A DNA stretch of 19,658 nucleotides from DASZJY01 sp036260255 (GTDB taxonomy: Bacteria; Actinomycetota; Acidimicrobiia; Acidimicrobiales; AC-14): positions 1 through 19,658 of the forward strand of contig DATAAF010000136.1 in assembly GCA_036260255.1 (NCBI GenBank), read 5' to 3'. Below the pieces are notes generated by a model. That model made no database searches. It had not been told where the DNA came from and saw nothing but the letters and a program-made list of their open reading frames with translations. Below are positions 6,961 through 15,469 of the stretch, in pieces (positions within the stretch are counted from its first letter, which is position 1; each line of letters starts with the position of its first letter). Position numbers and translations under genes: made by a program.

Positions 6961-7758
6961 TCACAGGAGCAGCAGTGGGGCGTCGGCCTCCCGGAGGGGG
7001 ACGGTGGTCGGCAGCTCCTGATGGTACGCGCCGGAGGGGACGAGGCCGCACCCGCCGAAGCGGGCCATGACCCGGAGCTGGGCCAGCACGTCCTCGCCGC
7101 AGTGGTGGTCGGGCAGCTCGTTCCAGAAGGAGTAGCCGCCGACCCGGCGCAGCTTGTCGACGTCGTACAGCACGCAGCCGCCCGCCCACGCCACCTTGTA
7201 GACCCGTTGCCGGTCGCGGGTGAGACCGAGCCGCCGCTGCACGTGCCAGAGGTTGGCCGCGTTGTGCAGGCGGTGGCGTTCCCAGCCCTGGCCACCCGGG
7301 CGGATTTCCTCGGGGACGACGGGCCCCTCCCACAGCTCGATGTCCTGCTCGTCGGGACGGACGTCGTCGAGGAAGCTCAGGCCGATGACCGCCGAGCCGA
7401 CGAACCCGCAGCTATGTCCCGCCATGGCCCCGAGCAGGCGCTCGACCAGGTCCGGCTCGACGAGCACGTCGTCGTCCAGGAACAGGGCGTAGGGGGCGCG
7501 CGCCGTGGACAGGAGGAACGCACGGTGCTCGGCCAGGCCTCGCCGGGGCAGGTGGCGGTGGACCTCGACCTCGTGGCCGCGAGCGGCCAGGAGACGCAGG
7601 ACGGCGCGAGCCTCGGCGCCGACTCCGCCGGTCCCGTCCTCGGTCTGGTCGGACACGACCACCCGCAGGCGTGGGACGGTCTGGGCGGCGACGGTGGCCA
7701 GGGTGGCGGCGAGGGCGGCCGGCCGCCGGTAGGTGGGGACGAGGACGTCGACGGTCAC
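6961..7758 (-). CDS. Family 2 glycosyltransferase
   Basis: This 265-aa GT-A-fold enzyme has the nucleotide-binding start VDVLVPTYRRP (3-13), the metal-binding DDD (95-97, ALFLDDDVLVEPDL) and a GED motif (221-223) at the position of the usual catalytic base. The middle contains AWAGGCVLYDVDKLRRVGGY, typical of inverting GT2 enzymes. There is no transmembrane segment, so it probably acts at the cytoplasmic face. The GTG at 7758 is chosen because it overlaps the stop of hldE (GTGA, 7755-7758), implying coupling as the last gene of a four-gene operon. It converges on the metallo-beta-lactamase remnant with 20 nt between. Donor and acceptor are unknown. Confidence 0.88.
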   Translation of the reverse strand: MTVDVLVPTYRRPAALAATLATVAAQTVPRLRVVVSDQTEDGTGGVGAEARAVLRLLAARGHEVEVHRHLPRRGLAEHRAFLLSTARAPYALFLDDDVLVEPDLVERLLGAMAGHSCGFVGSAVIGLSFLDDVRPDEQDIELWEGPVVPEEIRPGGQGWERHRLHNAANLWHVQRRLGLTRDRQRVYKVAWAGGCVLYDVDKLRRVGGYSFWNELPDHHCGEDVLAQLRVMARFGGCGLVPSGAYHQELPTTVPLREADAPLLLL

Positions 7759-9242
7759 CTTCCGGCCAGCTCCGCCTGCTCGTCGCTCGCCCGGATGCGA
7801 TCGATGATCCCCGTGGTGGACCGGTCCTCCATGAACGGGAGGATGCGAACCCCCCCGCCCAGCTCCTCGACGAGGGACGCCTCGGGGAGCGAGTCGTAGG
7901 TGTAGTCGCCGCCCTTGATGTAGAGGTCGGGGCGGACGGCGCACAAGGCCTCGGTGGGGCTGTCGCCGGCGAAGGGCACGATGTGGTCCACGCAGCTCAG
8001 CGCGGCGAGGACCTGGGCCCGGTCCTCCAAGGGGTTGATGGGGCGGGTGTCGCCCTTGAGGCGGCGCACGCTGTCGTCGTCGTTCAGGGCCACGATGAGC
8101 ACGTCACCGAGGGTCTTGGCCCGGTTCAGGTAGGTGATGTGGCCCCGGTGGAGGATGTCGAAGCACCCGTTGGTGAACAGGATGCGCCGGCCTTCCTTCC
8201 GGTAGAGGTCGACGCGGGCGGCCAGGGCTTCGAGGTCGGGCACGCACTTGTCCCGGCCCACGAGGTGCTCCCGCAGCTCGGTCGCCGTGCACGCCGCCGT
8301 GCGCTCCTTGCCCACCACGATCGCCGACGCCGCGGAGGCGAGCTCGGCTGCGGCCGGCGTGTGGGCACCGGCGGCCAGGGCCAGGGCCAGGGCGGCGACG
8401 AACGTGTCGCCGGCGCCGGTGGCGCCCGGCGTGCCGGGGCGGACCTCGGCGTAGGTCCGGTGCGGCGGGCGGCCGCGCTCGAAGACGATGGCCCCCTCGG
8501 AGTCGAGGGTCACCGCCGCGATCTGGGCGCCGGTGAGCTCGAGGATGCGGTCGCCCTGCTCGGCGATGCCGTCGCCCCGCTCCGAGACCCCGTCGAGCTC
8601 GCCGCCCCCCAGGAGCTGCAGGGCCTCACCCCAGTTGGGCTTCACCGCCGTGGGCCGCAGGTGCCGGAAGGCGGCCGGGTGCTTGGAGTCGACCACGAGC
8701 ACGCCGCCCCGCCGGGCCTGGTGCTCGGCCAGCACCTGGGCCAGGCGGGGAGTCACGACGCCGTACCCGTAGTCGGACAGGATGACGGCGTCGGCGCCGG
8801 CGACCGCATGGTGCAGCCGCTCGACGAGGCGGCCCTCGGCCTCCCCGCCCACGGGGTCCGTGCTCCCGTCGTCGTACCGGACGAGCAGCTGGGTCCCGCC
8901 GAAGACCCGGTTCAGCGACAGCGTCCGCCGGTCGTGGTCGACGAGGACGCAGTCGCCCTGGACCGCGTGCTCCTCGAGCATCGAGCGCAGCCGCTCGCCC
9001 TCGGCGTCCCGGCCGACCACCGAGACGAGACGGACCCGGGCCCCCAGCTCGCTCACGTTGACGGCCGTGTTGGCCGCGCCGCCCGGGACGCCGGCCCGCC
9101 GGCGCAGCTGGACGACGGGGACGGGGGCTTCGCGGCAGAGCCTGGCGGCGGCGCCCTCCAGGTAGACGTCGAGCATGGCGTCGCCGAGGACGACCACCGA
9201 GAGGTTGGAGAAGCGGTCGAGCAGGTCGGCGAGCCCGGTCAC
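7755..9242 (-). CDS. hldE: Bifunctional D-glycero-beta-D-manno-heptose-7-phosphate kinase / heptose-1-phosphate adenylyltransferase
   Basis: The 495-aa protein has both halves of HldE in order. The ribokinase-like N-terminal half (~10-320) shows LGDAMLDVYLEG (19-30), GVPGGAANTAVNV (51-63), LSDYGYGVV (155-163), VKPNWGEA (200-207) and GATGAGD (273-279, catalytic Asp279). The nucleotidyltransferase half (~350-485) shows FTNGCFDILHRGH (356-368, HxGH at 365-368), IKGGDYTYD (442-450) and RSTTGII (474-480). It phosphorylates heptose-7-phosphate at C1 and, after a phosphatase step (GmhB), adenylylates heptose-1-phosphate to ADP-heptose. The GTG start overlaps the upstream stop (GTGA, 9239-9242), and the stop overlaps the next start. 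GmhA, GmhB and HldD partners are not in this window. The call is strong; that ADP-heptose feeds the flanking GT9 enzymes is inference. Confidence 0.95.
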   Translation of the reverse strand: MTGLADLLDRFSNLSVVVLGDAMLDVYLEGAAARLCREAPVPVVQLRRRAGVPGGAANTAVNVSELGARVRLVSVVGRDAEGERLRSMLEEHAVQGDCVLVDHDRRTLSLNRVFGGTQLLVRYDDGSTDPVGGEAEGRLVERLHHAVAGADAVILSDYGYGVVTPRLAQVLAEHQARRGGVLVVDSKHPAAFRHLRPTAVKPNWGEALQLLGGGELDGVSERGDGIAEQGDRILELTGAQIAAVTLDSEGAIVFERGRPPHRTYAEVRPGTPGATGAGDTFVAALALALAAGAHTPAAAELASAASAIVVGKERTAACTATELREHLVGRDKCVPDLEALAARVDLYRKEGRRILFTNGCFDILHRGHITYLNRAKTLGDVLIVALNDDDSVRRLKGDTRPINPLEDRAQVLAALSCVDHIVPFAGDSPTEALCAVRPDLYIKGGDYTYDSLPEASLVEELGGGVRILPFMEDRSTTGIIDRIRASDEQAELAGR

Positions 9243-10207
9243 GAGGCCACCTGGTCGCTCCGCTCCCCCGTGACCGTTCGGAAGGCGCGGTCCCAGTCGG
9301 CGGCGAAGCGGGGCATCGAGAAGCGGGCCTCGGCCGTGCGGCGGGCGCCCTCGCCCAGCCGACGGGCCTCGGCCGGGTCGGCCAGGAGGTCGCGCATGTG
9401 GCCGATCAGCCGGTCGACGTCGGTGTCGATCCAGCCCGAGACACCGTTCTCCACCACCGTCGACATCTCGGTCGTGGCCAGGGCGACGACCGGCATCCCG
9501 AGCATCATGGCCTCGCACGCGGCCAGCCCGAGGCTGGTGTAGCGGATGGGGTGGAAGAAGAACCGGTACCGGGCCACGAAGGCCGGGAGCTCGGGTGGCG
9601 GCACCTCGCCCAGGCCCCCGAGCTCGTCGGCGAACATGCCGACCAGGTCGAGGGGGACCTGCTGGCGGGCCCGCTCGAACACGTCGGCGCCCAGGCGGCG
9701 GCCTCGCCGGCGCAGCCCGTTCACCACGACCACCCCTCGGTCTAGGTCGCCCGTGTAGCGGACGCCCTCGGGGACGACCACCCCGTGCTCGATCACCAGC
9801 GTCGGCGTGCGCCCGCTGTCCCACATGAGATCGTTGAACGAGGTGACGTGGACGAGCAGCACCTCGGGGTCGTCGACGGGGTGGCGGGTGTCCGTCGGCG
9901 ACTTCCTGGGCGGGTCGTGCTCGAGGTGGACGGTGGGGAGGGCCAGCTGGGCGGGGGACAGGATCTCGTGGCGGTCCCGGAGCCAGTTGTCGTGGGACTG
10001 GGTGAGCACGCAGTCGAGGTCGAGCTCGGGCACGTCCTCGGCTGCCACCTCGTGGACGTTGGCCGGCCAGGGGAAGGTGGCGCCCCGGCCCCCGTACCCG
10101 GGGGGGCGGCCAGGCTTGACCGGGAGGAAGAGGTCGTGGGGGACGTGGGAGAGGTACCAGAGGTAGTTCCCGTGGACGTGCCACGTCAGGATCCTGAGCC
10201 GACGCAC
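9239..10207 (-). CDS. GT-B-fold glycosyltransferase (GT1/GT4-like)
   Basis: This 322-aa protein starts with a short Rossmann-like segment (LRILTWHVHGNYLWYLS). Its donor-binding half contains SLGLAACEAMMLGMPVVA (225-242), the E-rich signature of GT4-type enzymes, followed by VVENGVSGWI (251-260). At 322 aa it is shorter than many GT4 members but has no obvious gap. The GTG at 10207 follows AGGAGG with only 3 nt between, an unusually short spacing; nearby in-frame alternatives are no better. It overlaps the upstream heptosyltransferase by 22 nt and hldE by 4 nt, so it is in the middle of the leftward operon. Sugar specificity cannot be read; a role in assembling the heptose-containing glycan is inferred from context. 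Confidence 0.85.
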   Translation of the reverse strand: MRRLRILTWHVHGNYLWYLSHVPHDLFLPVKPGRPPGYGGRGATFPWPANVHEVAAEDVPELDLDCVLTQSHDNWLRDRHEILSPAQLALPTVHLEHDPPRKSPTDTRHPVDDPEVLLVHVTSFNDLMWDSGRTPTLVIEHGVVVPEGVRYTGDLDRGVVVVNGLRRRGRRLGADVFERARQQVPLDLVGMFADELGGLGEVPPPELPAFVARYRFFFHPIRYTSLGLAACEAMMLGMPVVALATTEMSTVVENGVSGWIDTDVDRLIGHMRDLLADPAEARRLGEGARRTAEARFSMPRFAADWDRAFRTVTGERSDQVAS

Positions 10208-11340
10208 AATCCTCCTGATCGGTCGGGGACCTGCTCGAGCAGGGCCAGGCAGTGCTCGACGACCTCCTCGGCCGGGATGTCCAGGCAGGCCAGGTCGAAG
10301 GGGCACTCGAAGCGGTAGCACGGGGCGCAGCCGGTGGGCCGGCGCAGGAGGCGCACCGGCGAGCGGCGCGGTCGCCACTGCGACTCCAGGTCGGTACCCG
10401 AGAACAGCACGACCTGGGGGCGGGCCACGGCGTCGGCCAGGTGCATGGGGCCGGAGTCGTTGGTGACGACGAGCGCGGCGCGGGCCAGGACGGCGGCCAG
10501 CTCGGCCAGGTCGGTCCGTCCCACGAGGGACCGTACCGTGCGTGCGGTGTTGGCCTCGAGGATGGGCCGGGCCAGCTCCTCCTCGTTGGCGCTGCCGACC
10601 ACGACGACGGGGAAGCCGGCGTCGGCCAGCAGCCGGCCGACTTCGGCGAACCGGCCGGGGGGGTAGCGGCGGGCTGCGCAGCTGGCACCGGCGGCCATGG
10701 CGACGAACGGTCGGTCGGGGGCGAGGCCGACCTCGCCGAGGAGGTGGTCGGCCGACGCCCGGGCGGGGGCCGGGACGTCGACCTCGAGGTGGTGGCCGGC
10801 GTCCTCGAACCCCAACCCCCGGAGCAGGTGGAGGTTGCGGTCGACCTGGTGTGCCTCGCGCGGCAGGGCGGGGACGACGTGGGTGAGCACGCTCCCGCCG
10901 AAGTCGGCGGCCTGGGCGGCGCGAACCGGGACCCCGGCCAGGTAGCAGGCGTACGCGGGGGGCCACGGCGACTGCGAGAAGCTGGTGAAGATCAAGGCGG
11001 CGTCGAAGCGCCGCTCGGCGATGCGCTCCACCAGCGCCATCTCCCGCCGGGGGTCCAGGGGCAGGCGCCCGCCGGCGTCCTGCCACACCACGCGCTCGAC
11101 CATCACGCCGTCGACCCAGGGGAGCAGGGGGGCGACGCGGCTACCGCCGTTGGAGCCGAGCAGGGTGACGTGGGCGTCGGGGAGGGTGCGGCGCAGGGCG
11201 CGCAGGGCAGGACCGAGCATGATCACGTCGCCCACGTTGTCGAGGCGCACGGCGACCACCCGCCGCACGTCCTCCCAACCGGGAGGGACGGGACCGTGTG
11301 GAGCGGCGAAGGGGCTGGTCCCCGGCCCCTCGTCCCGCAT
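10186..11340 (-). CDS. GT9-family (ADP-heptose:acceptor) heptosyltransferase, copy 1
   Basis: This 384-aa GT-B enzyme shows hallmarks of the WaaC/WaaF/GT9 family: VRLDNVGDVIMLGPALRAL (31-49), an acceptor-domain FTSFSQSPWPPAYACYLAG, MAAGASCAARRYPPGRFAEV (215-234) and VTNDSGPMHLADA (292-304), the donor-binding loop. A cysteine cluster sits near the C-terminus (C338, C341, C346, C352; GCAPCYRFECPFDLAC), possibly binding a metal or forming disulfides. The ATG at 11340 is preceded by GGGAGGGG at good spacing; an in-frame ATG at 11364 is a weaker alternative. It is the first gene of the leftward operon and would use the ADP-heptose made by HldE two genes downstream. The acceptor is unknown; the classical LPS core is not expected in an actinobacterium. 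Confidence 0.9.
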   Translation of the reverse strand: MRDEGPGTSPFAAPHGPVPPGWEDVRRVVAVRLDNVGDVIMLGPALRALRRTLPDAHVTLLGSNGGSRVAPLLPWVDGVMVERVVWQDAGGRLPLDPRREMALVERIAERRFDAALIFTSFSQSPWPPAYACYLAGVPVRAAQAADFGGSVLTHVVPALPREAHQVDRNLHLLRGLGFEDAGHHLEVDVPAPARASADHLLGEVGLAPDRPFVAMAAGASCAARRYPPGRFAEVGRLLADAGFPVVVVGSANEEELARPILEANTARTVRSLVGRTDLAELAAVLARAALVVTNDSGPMHLADAVARPQVVLFSGTDLESQWRPRRSPVRLLRRPTGCAPCYRFECPFDLACLDIPAEEVVEHCLALLEQVPDRSGGLCVGSGS

Positions 11341-11511
11341 CGTCGTCCCCTCCCGCGTCGGCATCCACACCTGCCCGCTCGCCTCCGGCACGGCGCGCCC
11401 AGTGGAGGCCCGCGCCGGCGGGCGTCGCGCTGCTACCCGCTCGCCGTCCGCTCCAAACAGGAGGAGGAGGCGGCCAGGCTTGAGACTGCCGGCTCGGGGT
11501 AGGGCAGCGGG
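11341..11511. promoter_or_regulatory. Bidirectional promoter region of the two glycan operons
   Basis: These 171 bp separate the divergent operons starting at 11340 (minus) and 11512 (plus), so both promoters should lie here. A perfect hairpin, GCCCGC-GCCG-GCGGGC (11408-11423), sits near the middle and could be an operator or RNA structure. I found no -35/-10 pair with acceptable spacing; a TTGAGA-like and a TAGGGC-like hexamer near 11480-11505 are only 14 bp apart. Confidence 0.4.
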
Positions 11512-13374
11512 GTGGGCGCGACGGAACCCTTCTCGATGCCGCGCGTGTCGGTGCTGATGCCGACCTTCGGCCACGCCCGCTTCATCGCCCGCGCCATCGA
11601 AAGCGTCCTCGCCCAGGGCTTCGAGGACTGGGAGCTCCTCGTGGTCGACGACGGCTCGCCCGACGACACCGCCGACGTGGTGAAGCGCTATCTCCAGGAT
11701 CGGCGGGTCACCTACGAGCGCCTGCCGGTGAACCGGGGGCTCGGGGTCGCGCTCAACCACGCCCTGGGCCGGGCCCGGGGCCGGTTCATCGCCTACCTGC
11801 CGTCCGACGACGTGTACTACGCCGACCACCTGCGGAGCCTCGCCGACCTCCTCGATCGTGCCGACGGCTTCGTCCTGGCCTTCTCCGGCGTCCGCCACCA
11901 CTACAACCGCACGGCCGAGGGCCAGGTGGCCGGCGAGCCGCTCCAGCTCGTCCAGGTCATGCACCGGCGCACCGACGAGCGTTGGACCGAGCGCGAGGAG
12001 CTGGTCACCGACGACCTCGACCGGATGTTCTGGCGGAAGCTGGGCGGCTCGGGGAGCGCGACGGGTACGGGGCAGGTGACGTGCGAGTGGGTCGACCACC
12101 CGGCCCAGCGCCACAAGCTGCTGCGGGAGCCGGAGGGCGGGATCAATCCCTACCGGGCCCGCTTCGGTGTCCCCCACCCATTGCGCTTCCACTCCACCAT
12201 GGGCAACCGCATCGACGAGGTGGAGCACTACCGCGCCTTCCGCGAGCGGCCGGAGACCCCGCCCGCGGCGGACGGGCTCAAGATCCTCCTGGTGGGCGAG
12301 CTGGCGTACAACGCCGAGCGGGTCCTCGCCCTGGAGGAGCGGGGCCACCGCCTGTACGGGCTCTGGATGCCCGACCCCTACTGGTACAACACGGTGGGGC
12401 CGGTGCCCTTCGGCCACGTCCGGGATCTCCCCGCCGACGGCTGGCGCGACGCGGTGGCCGAGGTGCAGCCCGACGTGGTGTACGCCCTCCTCAACTGGCA
12501 GGTGGTGCCCTTCGCCCATGCCGTCCTGACCGCCCTGCCCGACGTCCCCTTCGTCTGGCACTTCAAGGAGGGCCCGTTCATCTGCCTCGAGAAGGGGACG
12601 TGGCCGCAGCTGGTCGACCTCTACCGGCTCAGCGACGGCCAGGTGTACTCCAGCCCGGAGATGCAGGAGTGGTTCGCCACCGTCGTCCCCGAGCTGGCCG
12701 ACCGGTCGACCGCGCTGGTCCTCGACGGCGACCTGCCCAAGCGTGACTGGCTGATCGGCGATCGGTCACCCCGGCGGTCGGAGACGGACGGCGAGCTGCA
12801 CACCGTCGTCCCCGGCCGCCCGATCGGGCTGCACCCCCCGGACGTGGCCCGGTTGGCCGAGGAGGGGATCCACCTCCACTTCTACGGCGACTTCACCCAC
12901 GGCCAGTGGCGGGCGTGGATCGAGAAGTCCCGTGCGCTCGCTCCCCGGCACCTCCATCTCCATGCCCAGGTGGACCAGGGTGCCTGGGTGTCGGAGTTCT
13001 CGCAGTACGACGCGGGCTGGCTGCACTTCTTCGAGAGCGAGAACCGGGGAGAGCTCCGCCGGGCCAACTGGGACGACCTCAACTACCCGGCCCGCCTGGC
13101 CACCCTGATCGTGGCCGGGCTGCCGGTGTTGCAGCGCGACAACCAAGGTTCGATCGTCGCCACCCAGTCCCTCGTGCGGGAGCGCGACCTCGGCCTGTTC
13201 TTCTCCGACTTCGGCGAGCTGGGCCAGCAGCTGCGCGACCAGCCGCGGATGGACCGGCTCCGGGAGCGGGTGTGGCAGCAGCGGGAGGAGTTCACGTTCG
13301 ACTTCCACGCCGATGGCCTCGTCGACTTCCTCCGCCGCGCCATCGTCCAGCAGCACCGGCGCCCGTGCTCGTGA
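11512..13374 (+). CDS. Two-domain glycosyltransferase (GT2 + GT-B)
   Basis: This 620-aa protein joins two glycosyltransferase modules. Residues ~10-130 are a GT2 domain: RVSVLMPTFGHARFIARAIE (11-30), VVDDGSPDDT (44-53) and LPSDDVYYADHL (96-107) with the DXD-type motif at 98-100. A linker of ~120 residues follows. From ~256 (LKILLVGELAYNAERVLALE) a Rossmann-like GT-B region runs to the end, with VWHFKEGPF, IHLHFYGDF and LNYPARLATLIVAGLPVLQ resembling GT4-like acceptor and donor halves. The GTG at 11512 is the earliest start near the domain; ATG 11536 is an alternative and neither has a strong Shine-Dalgarno. It leads the rightward operon and overlaps the next gene by GTGA (13371-13374). It may add two sugars in succession, an inference from the fusion. 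Confidence 0.85.
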   Translation: MGATEPFSMPRVSVLMPTFGHARFIARAIESVLAQGFEDWELLVVDDGSPDDTADVVKRYLQDRRVTYERLPVNRGLGVALNHALGRARGRFIAYLPSDDVYYADHLRSLADLLDRADGFVLAFSGVRHHYNRTAEGQVAGEPLQLVQVMHRRTDERWTEREELVTDDLDRMFWRKLGGSGSATGTGQVTCEWVDHPAQRHKLLREPEGGINPYRARFGVPHPLRFHSTMGNRIDEVEHYRAFRERPETPPAADGLKILLVGELAYNAERVLALEERGHRLYGLWMPDPYWYNTVGPVPFGHVRDLPADGWRDAVAEVQPDVVYALLNWQVVPFAHAVLTALPDVPFVWHFKEGPFICLEKGTWPQLVDLYRLSDGQVYSSPEMQEWFATVVPELADRSTALVLDGDLPKRDWLIGDRSPRRSETDGELHTVVPGRPIGLHPPDVARLAEEGIHLHFYGDFTHGQWRAWIEKSRALAPRHLHLHAQVDQGAWVSEFSQYDAGWLHFFESENRGELRRANWDDLNYPARLATLIVAGLPVLQRDNQGSIVATQSLVRERDLGLFFSDFGELGQQLRDQPRMDRLRERVWQQREEFTFDFHADGLVDFLRRAIVQQHRRPCS

Positions 13375-14459
13375 CCGGGGCGCCGCTGGCCGAGGTCGGC
13401 AAGATCGCCGCGCTCCGGGCCAACGGGCTCGGCGATCTCGTGTTCGCCGTCCCGGCGCTGGACGCGCTGCGAGCCGCCTACCCGTCGGCCGAGATCGTGC
13501 TGCTGGCCCGGGCATGGCACGCCGACTTCGTGCCCGGGCGGGTACCCTCCGTCGACCGGGTGGTCGTCGTCCCCCTGGCCCAGGGCATCTGGTCGCCGCC
13601 CGGGCGCCCCGACGACCCTGGCGAGGTCGAGCCGTTCTTCGAGGCGATGGCCGCCGAGCGCTTCGACCTCGCCCTCCAGCTCCACGGCGGGGGCAGGTAC
13701 TCCAATCCCTTCGTCCGCGGCCTCGGGGCCCGGGTCACCGCCGGCCTGCGGACACCCGACGCCGAGCCGCTCGACCACTGCGTGCCGTACGTCTACTACC
13801 AGTCCGAGGTGTTCCGGATGCTCGAGGTGGCGGCGGCGGTCGGTGCCCCGCCGACGGGCATCGAGCCCCGGCTCACCGTCCTGGAGGCCGACAGGGGCGA
13901 AGCGGCCGAGCGGCTCGGGGACGACGGGCCGCTCGCCGTCCTGCACCCCGGCGCCACCGCCGGTCGCCGCCGATGGCCGCCCGAGCGGTTCGCCTCCGTG
14001 GGCGACGCCCTGTCGGCGGCGGGCGCCACGGTCGTGGTCACCGGGGCGGCCGAGGAGGCCGAGCTGGTGGAGGAGGTGGTGGACCGGATGGCGGAGCCGG
14101 CGCGGGGCCAGGCCGGCTCCCTGTCGACCGGCGGGCTGGCCGCCGTGCTCTCCCGGGCCGCGGTCGTGGTGTCCAACGACTCCGGGCCCCTCCACGTGGC
14201 CGCGGCGACGGGGGCGGCGACGGTCGGCATCTTCTGGTGCGGGAACATGATCAACGCCGGTCCGGTCACCCGTACCCGACACCGCCCGGCCATCTCCTGG
14301 CGCCGGTCCTGCCCGGCGTGCGGGACGGACTGCATCACCGGTTCCTGCGAGCACGACGAGTCGTTCGTGGCCGACGTGCCTCTCGAGGAGGTCCGGGACT
14401 CCGCCCTCGACCTCTTCGTCGCCGCCGACCGGCCGGCCCGACGCGGGGCGGCCGCTTGA
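13371..14459 (+). CDS. GT9-family (ADP-heptose:acceptor) heptosyltransferase, copy 2
   Basis: This 362-aa enzyme has the GT9 signatures ALRANGLGDLVFAVPALDAL (14-33), LHPGATAGRRRWPPERF (191-207) and VSNDSGPLHVAAATGA (267-282). It is clearly diverged from copy 1 in sequence. A second cysteine cluster (C314, C317, C321, C326) lies after the donor loop. The GTG at 13371 overlaps the preceding stop; an in-frame GTG at 13365 is possible. Its stop overlaps the TTG start of the radical SAM gene, so the three rightward genes are translationally coupled. Together with HldE and copy 1 it suggests a glycan with at least two heptose (or related) residues. GT9 members can use other donors, so the sugar is not certain. 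Confidence 0.88.
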   Translation: MTGAPLAEVGKIAALRANGLGDLVFAVPALDALRAAYPSAEIVLLARAWHADFVPGRVPSVDRVVVVPLAQGIWSPPGRPDDPGEVEPFFEAMAAERFDLALQLHGGGRYSNPFVRGLGARVTAGLRTPDAEPLDHCVPYVYYQSEVFRMLEVAAAVGAPPTGIEPRLTVLEADRGEAAERLGDDGPLAVLHPGATAGRRRWPPERFASVGDALSAAGATVVVTGAAEEAELVEEVVDRMAEPARGQAGSLSTGGLAAVLSRAAVVVSNDSGPLHVAAATGAATVGIFWCGNMINAGPVTRTRHRPAISWRRSCPACGTDCITGSCEHDESFVADVPLEEVRDSALDLFVAADRPARRGAAA

Positions 14460-15457
14460 GCACGACTCCGGCCCTTCCCCGCGAGCTCCAGGTGGAGGTG
14501 ACGGCCGCCTGCAACCTCCGCTGCCGGATGTGCCTGGTGCGCTACCAACCTCCCGTCGACAAGGTCACGGGGTCGATGTCGCTGGAGACCTTCCGCCGGC
14601 TCCTCGACGGCCTGCCCGAGGTGGGGCGGGTGACGTTGCAGGGCCTGGGCGAGCCGCTCATGGCCCCCGACCTGATGGACATGATCGCCGAGGCCACGGC
14701 GCGGGGAGCGGTCGTCGGCTTCAACACCAACGCCACCCTGCTCACCCGGGCCCGGGCCGAGGAGCTGGTCGACGCCGGGCTGGGCTGGCTGCACGTCTCC
14801 ATAGACGGGGCCACGCCGGCCACGTACGAGGCCATCCGTGACCGGGCGCGCTTCGAACGGGTCACCGCGAACGTGGCCGGGCTGGTCGAGGTCATGAGGC
14901 GGAAGGGGGCGGTGCGACCCCTGCTGCGCGTGGTGTTCGTCGCCCAGCGGTCGAACTACCGTGAGCTGCCGGATGTCGTGCGCCTGGTCGCCGGATGGGG
15001 CGTGCCGGAGCTGCGGGTGCAGAACCTGTCGCACGACTTCAGCGACACCGACCCCGCCGGGAGCTACGCCGACATTCGCGACTACGCCGAGGCGGAGGCG
15101 CTGTGGGGCGACGCCCACCAGGACGCCCTACGGGTCTTCGACGAGTCCACCCGGCTGGCCGACGAGCTCGGCGTCGGCCTGCGGCTGCCCGACGTCGAGG
15201 AGCCGGCACGGCCGCGAGCACCGGGGACGCCGGGCTGCGACTGGCCCTGGCGGGCCGCCTACGTCACCGCCGACGCCAAGGTCCAGCCCTGTTGCATGAT
15301 CATGGGCACCGACCGCGCCGTGCTGGGGGACGCCGCCCGCGACAGCCTCGACGCCATCTGGGGGAACGACGCCTACCGTCGCTTCCGGGAGGGCCTGCTG
15401 AGCGACGAGCCGCCCGACGTGTGCCGGGGCTGCTCCTGGTACCGGGGGGTCTTCTGA
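14456..15457 (+). CDS. Radical SAM protein with C-terminal SPASM/twitch-like cysteines
   Basis: This 333-aa protein carries the radical SAM cluster motif CxxxCxxC (C19, C23, C26; AACNLRCRMC), followed by QGLGEPLMAPDL (62-73, SAM-binding GGE-like) and LHVSIDGATPATYEAI (112-127). The C-terminal region has C261 (GCDWPW), C279-C280 (VQPCCMIMG) and C323/C326 (CRGC), the pattern of SPASM or twitch domains that hold an auxiliary Fe-S cluster. The start is TTG at 14456, overlapping the previous stop (TTGA). As the last gene of the rightward glycan operon it may modify a sugar or a lipid/peptide carrier, but SPASM enzymes mostly act on peptides or proteins, so the substrate is open. Confidence 0.88.
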   Translation: MSTTPALPRELQVEVTAACNLRCRMCLVRYQPPVDKVTGSMSLETFRRLLDGLPEVGRVTLQGLGEPLMAPDLMDMIAEATARGAVVGFNTNATLLTRARAEELVDAGLGWLHVSIDGATPATYEAIRDRARFERVTANVAGLVEVMRRKGAVRPLLRVVFVAQRSNYRELPDVVRLVAGWGVPELRVQNLSHDFSDTDPAGSYADIRDYAEAEALWGDAHQDALRVFDESTRLADELGVGLRLPDVEEPARPRAPGTPGCDWPWRAAYVTADAKVQPCCMIMGTDRAVLGDAARDSLDAIWGNDAYRRFREGLLSDEPPDVCRGCSWYRGVF

Positions 15458-15469
15458 CCGGTACGAGAC

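Noticed and set aside
6504..7333. Minus-strand open frames over the MBL remnant
   Set aside because: The plus-strand MBL motifs explain the region; the minus-strand translations are shadow-like.
9243..10688. Upstream extension of the hldE reading frame
   Set aside because: The frame is open but lies over two glycosyltransferase genes in another frame and has low-complexity translation; the GTG at 9242 matches the HldE N-terminus.
11365..12561. Upstream extension of the first GT9 frame
   Set aside because: It runs antisense through the GT2/GT-B gene; the ATG at 11340 has a proper ribosome site and the family N-terminus.
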